A DNA stretch of 5,611 nucleotides from Lamprocystis purpurea (GTDB lineage Bacteria > Pseudomonadota > Gammaproteobacteria > Chromatiales > Chromatiaceae): positions 1 through 5,611 of the forward strand of contig DYRB01000224.1 in the NCBI GenBank assembly GCA_020718945.1, read 5' to 3'. Position numbers and translations under genes: made by a program. Below are positions 5,203-5,611 of the stretch, one piece after another. Each line of letters begins with the position of its first letter. Positions within the stretch are counted from its first letter, which is position 1. The notes below the pieces were generated by a model, which ran no database searches, was not told the origin of the DNA, and was given only the letters and a program-made list of their open reading frames with translations.

Positions 5203-5611
5203 ATGAAAAGACGTACCCTGCTCCAGACGACCGCGGCCCTGGTCGCCCTCGCCCCCGTGCTCCCGGCCCGCGCCGAGGGCTGTGCCACCGACGGCACCCC
5301 CATGCAGTTCATCCCCAAGGGGGCCCCGGACCCCAACCCCACCGCGGACGACATCGCCAAGTACCCTAAATGCCCCTACTGCGGCATGTCCCGCAAGGAG
5401 TACCACCACTCCCGCATGCTGGTGCAGTTCAGCGACGACCTGGCGGACGGAACCTGCTCGATCCACTGCACCGCCATCAGCCTGGCCATCAATCTGGACC
5501 GCGTCCCCAAGGCGATCCATGTCGCCGACAACGCCGCCGCCACTGACCCGTTGCCCCTCACCGACGCCGAGAAGGCGACCTTCCTGGTCGGCAGCGACAT
5601 CAAGGGCGTCA
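5203..5611 (+). CDS. nosL: Second NosL-family protein with CPYCGM and CSIHC motifs (3' end outside window)
   Basis: 136 codons are visible. The N-terminus MKRRTLLQTTAALVALAP ends near ARA-E (about residue 24); the RRTLL run is compatible with a Tat signal, though a Sec signal is also possible. The mature part has Cys27, then KCPYCGM (56-62), the NosL Cys-x-x-Cys-Gly-Met hallmark, then HHSRMLVQF (68-76), then TCSIHCTA (84-91) with Cys85, His88 and Cys89, and LVGSDIKGV (128-136), which is where the conserved Val-Met-Thr-like segment of NosL proteins would begin. The second Cys pair and the lack of a lipobox set it apart from the leftward NosL. It is transcribed divergently from the seven-gene operon, so co-regulation is likely. 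Copper binding is inferred from the family; a role in N2O reductase assembly is not shown here, as no nosZ is visible. The family call is good, the exact subfamily is not. Confidence 0.87.
   Translation, partial: MKRRTLLQTTAALVALAPVLPARAEGCATDGTPMQFIPKGAPDPNPTADDIAKYPKCPYCGMSRKEYHHSRMLVQFSDDLADGTCSIHCTAISLAINLDRVPKAIHVADNAAATDPLPLTDAEKATFLVGSDIKGV

Noticed and set aside
1..5611. Mobile element, CRISPR array, tRNA or rRNA
   Set aside because: No transposase, terminal inverted repeats, regularly spaced repeats, or tRNA/rRNA-like sequence was seen.

Overview
The window is GC-rich (clearly above 60% by eye, with strong G/C at third codon positions) and densely coded. It looks like part of a proteobacterial chromosome. 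The protein content (NosL, a TlpA-type lipoprotein, Lol/FtsX-type ABC components) and the base composition suggest a respiring, possibly sulfur-oxidising or denitrifying gamma- or betaproteobacterium. That placement is inference only; no rRNA or other phylogenetic marker is present.

Layout. Positions 1-4865 hold seven tightly packed genes, all on the minus strand. In transcription order they are: a small membrane-anchored protein (4865-4518), an FtsX-type permease (4555-3419), a LolD/MacB-type ATPase (3422-2754), a polytopic protein with Cys/His motifs (2749-1742), a TlpA-like thioredoxin lipoprotein (1739-1200), a SafE/DsbD_2-type membrane protein (1203-514, apparent CTG start) and a NosL-family protein (517-1, cut by the window edge). 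Neighbouring genes overlap or are 2-4 nt apart, so this is almost certainly one translationally coupled operon. Positions 4866-5202 are a 337-nt divergent intergenic region with a strong 13-bp imperfect hairpin (5083-5115) and a possible promoter for the rightward gene. From 5203 a second, different NosL-family gene runs rightward off the window.

How the genes may work together. NosL is the periplasmic Cu(I)-binding accessory protein of nitrous oxide reductase maturation. Here two diverged NosL proteins flank an export-type ABC transporter (permease plus ATPase), a thiol-disulfide pair (TlpA-like lipoprotein plus SafE/DsbD_2-type membrane protein), and two unrecognised membrane proteins rich in potential metal ligands (an HPHHHCPFC motif in one; a His/Met-rich tail in the other). 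The best reading is an envelope module for copper (or another soft ligand) handling and cysteine reduction. It would be comparable in role to NosDFYL or Sco/TlpA systems, but its ABC transporter is of LolD/FtsX type rather than NosDFY. No nosZ, cytochrome oxidase or other target enzyme is visible, so the client is unknown.
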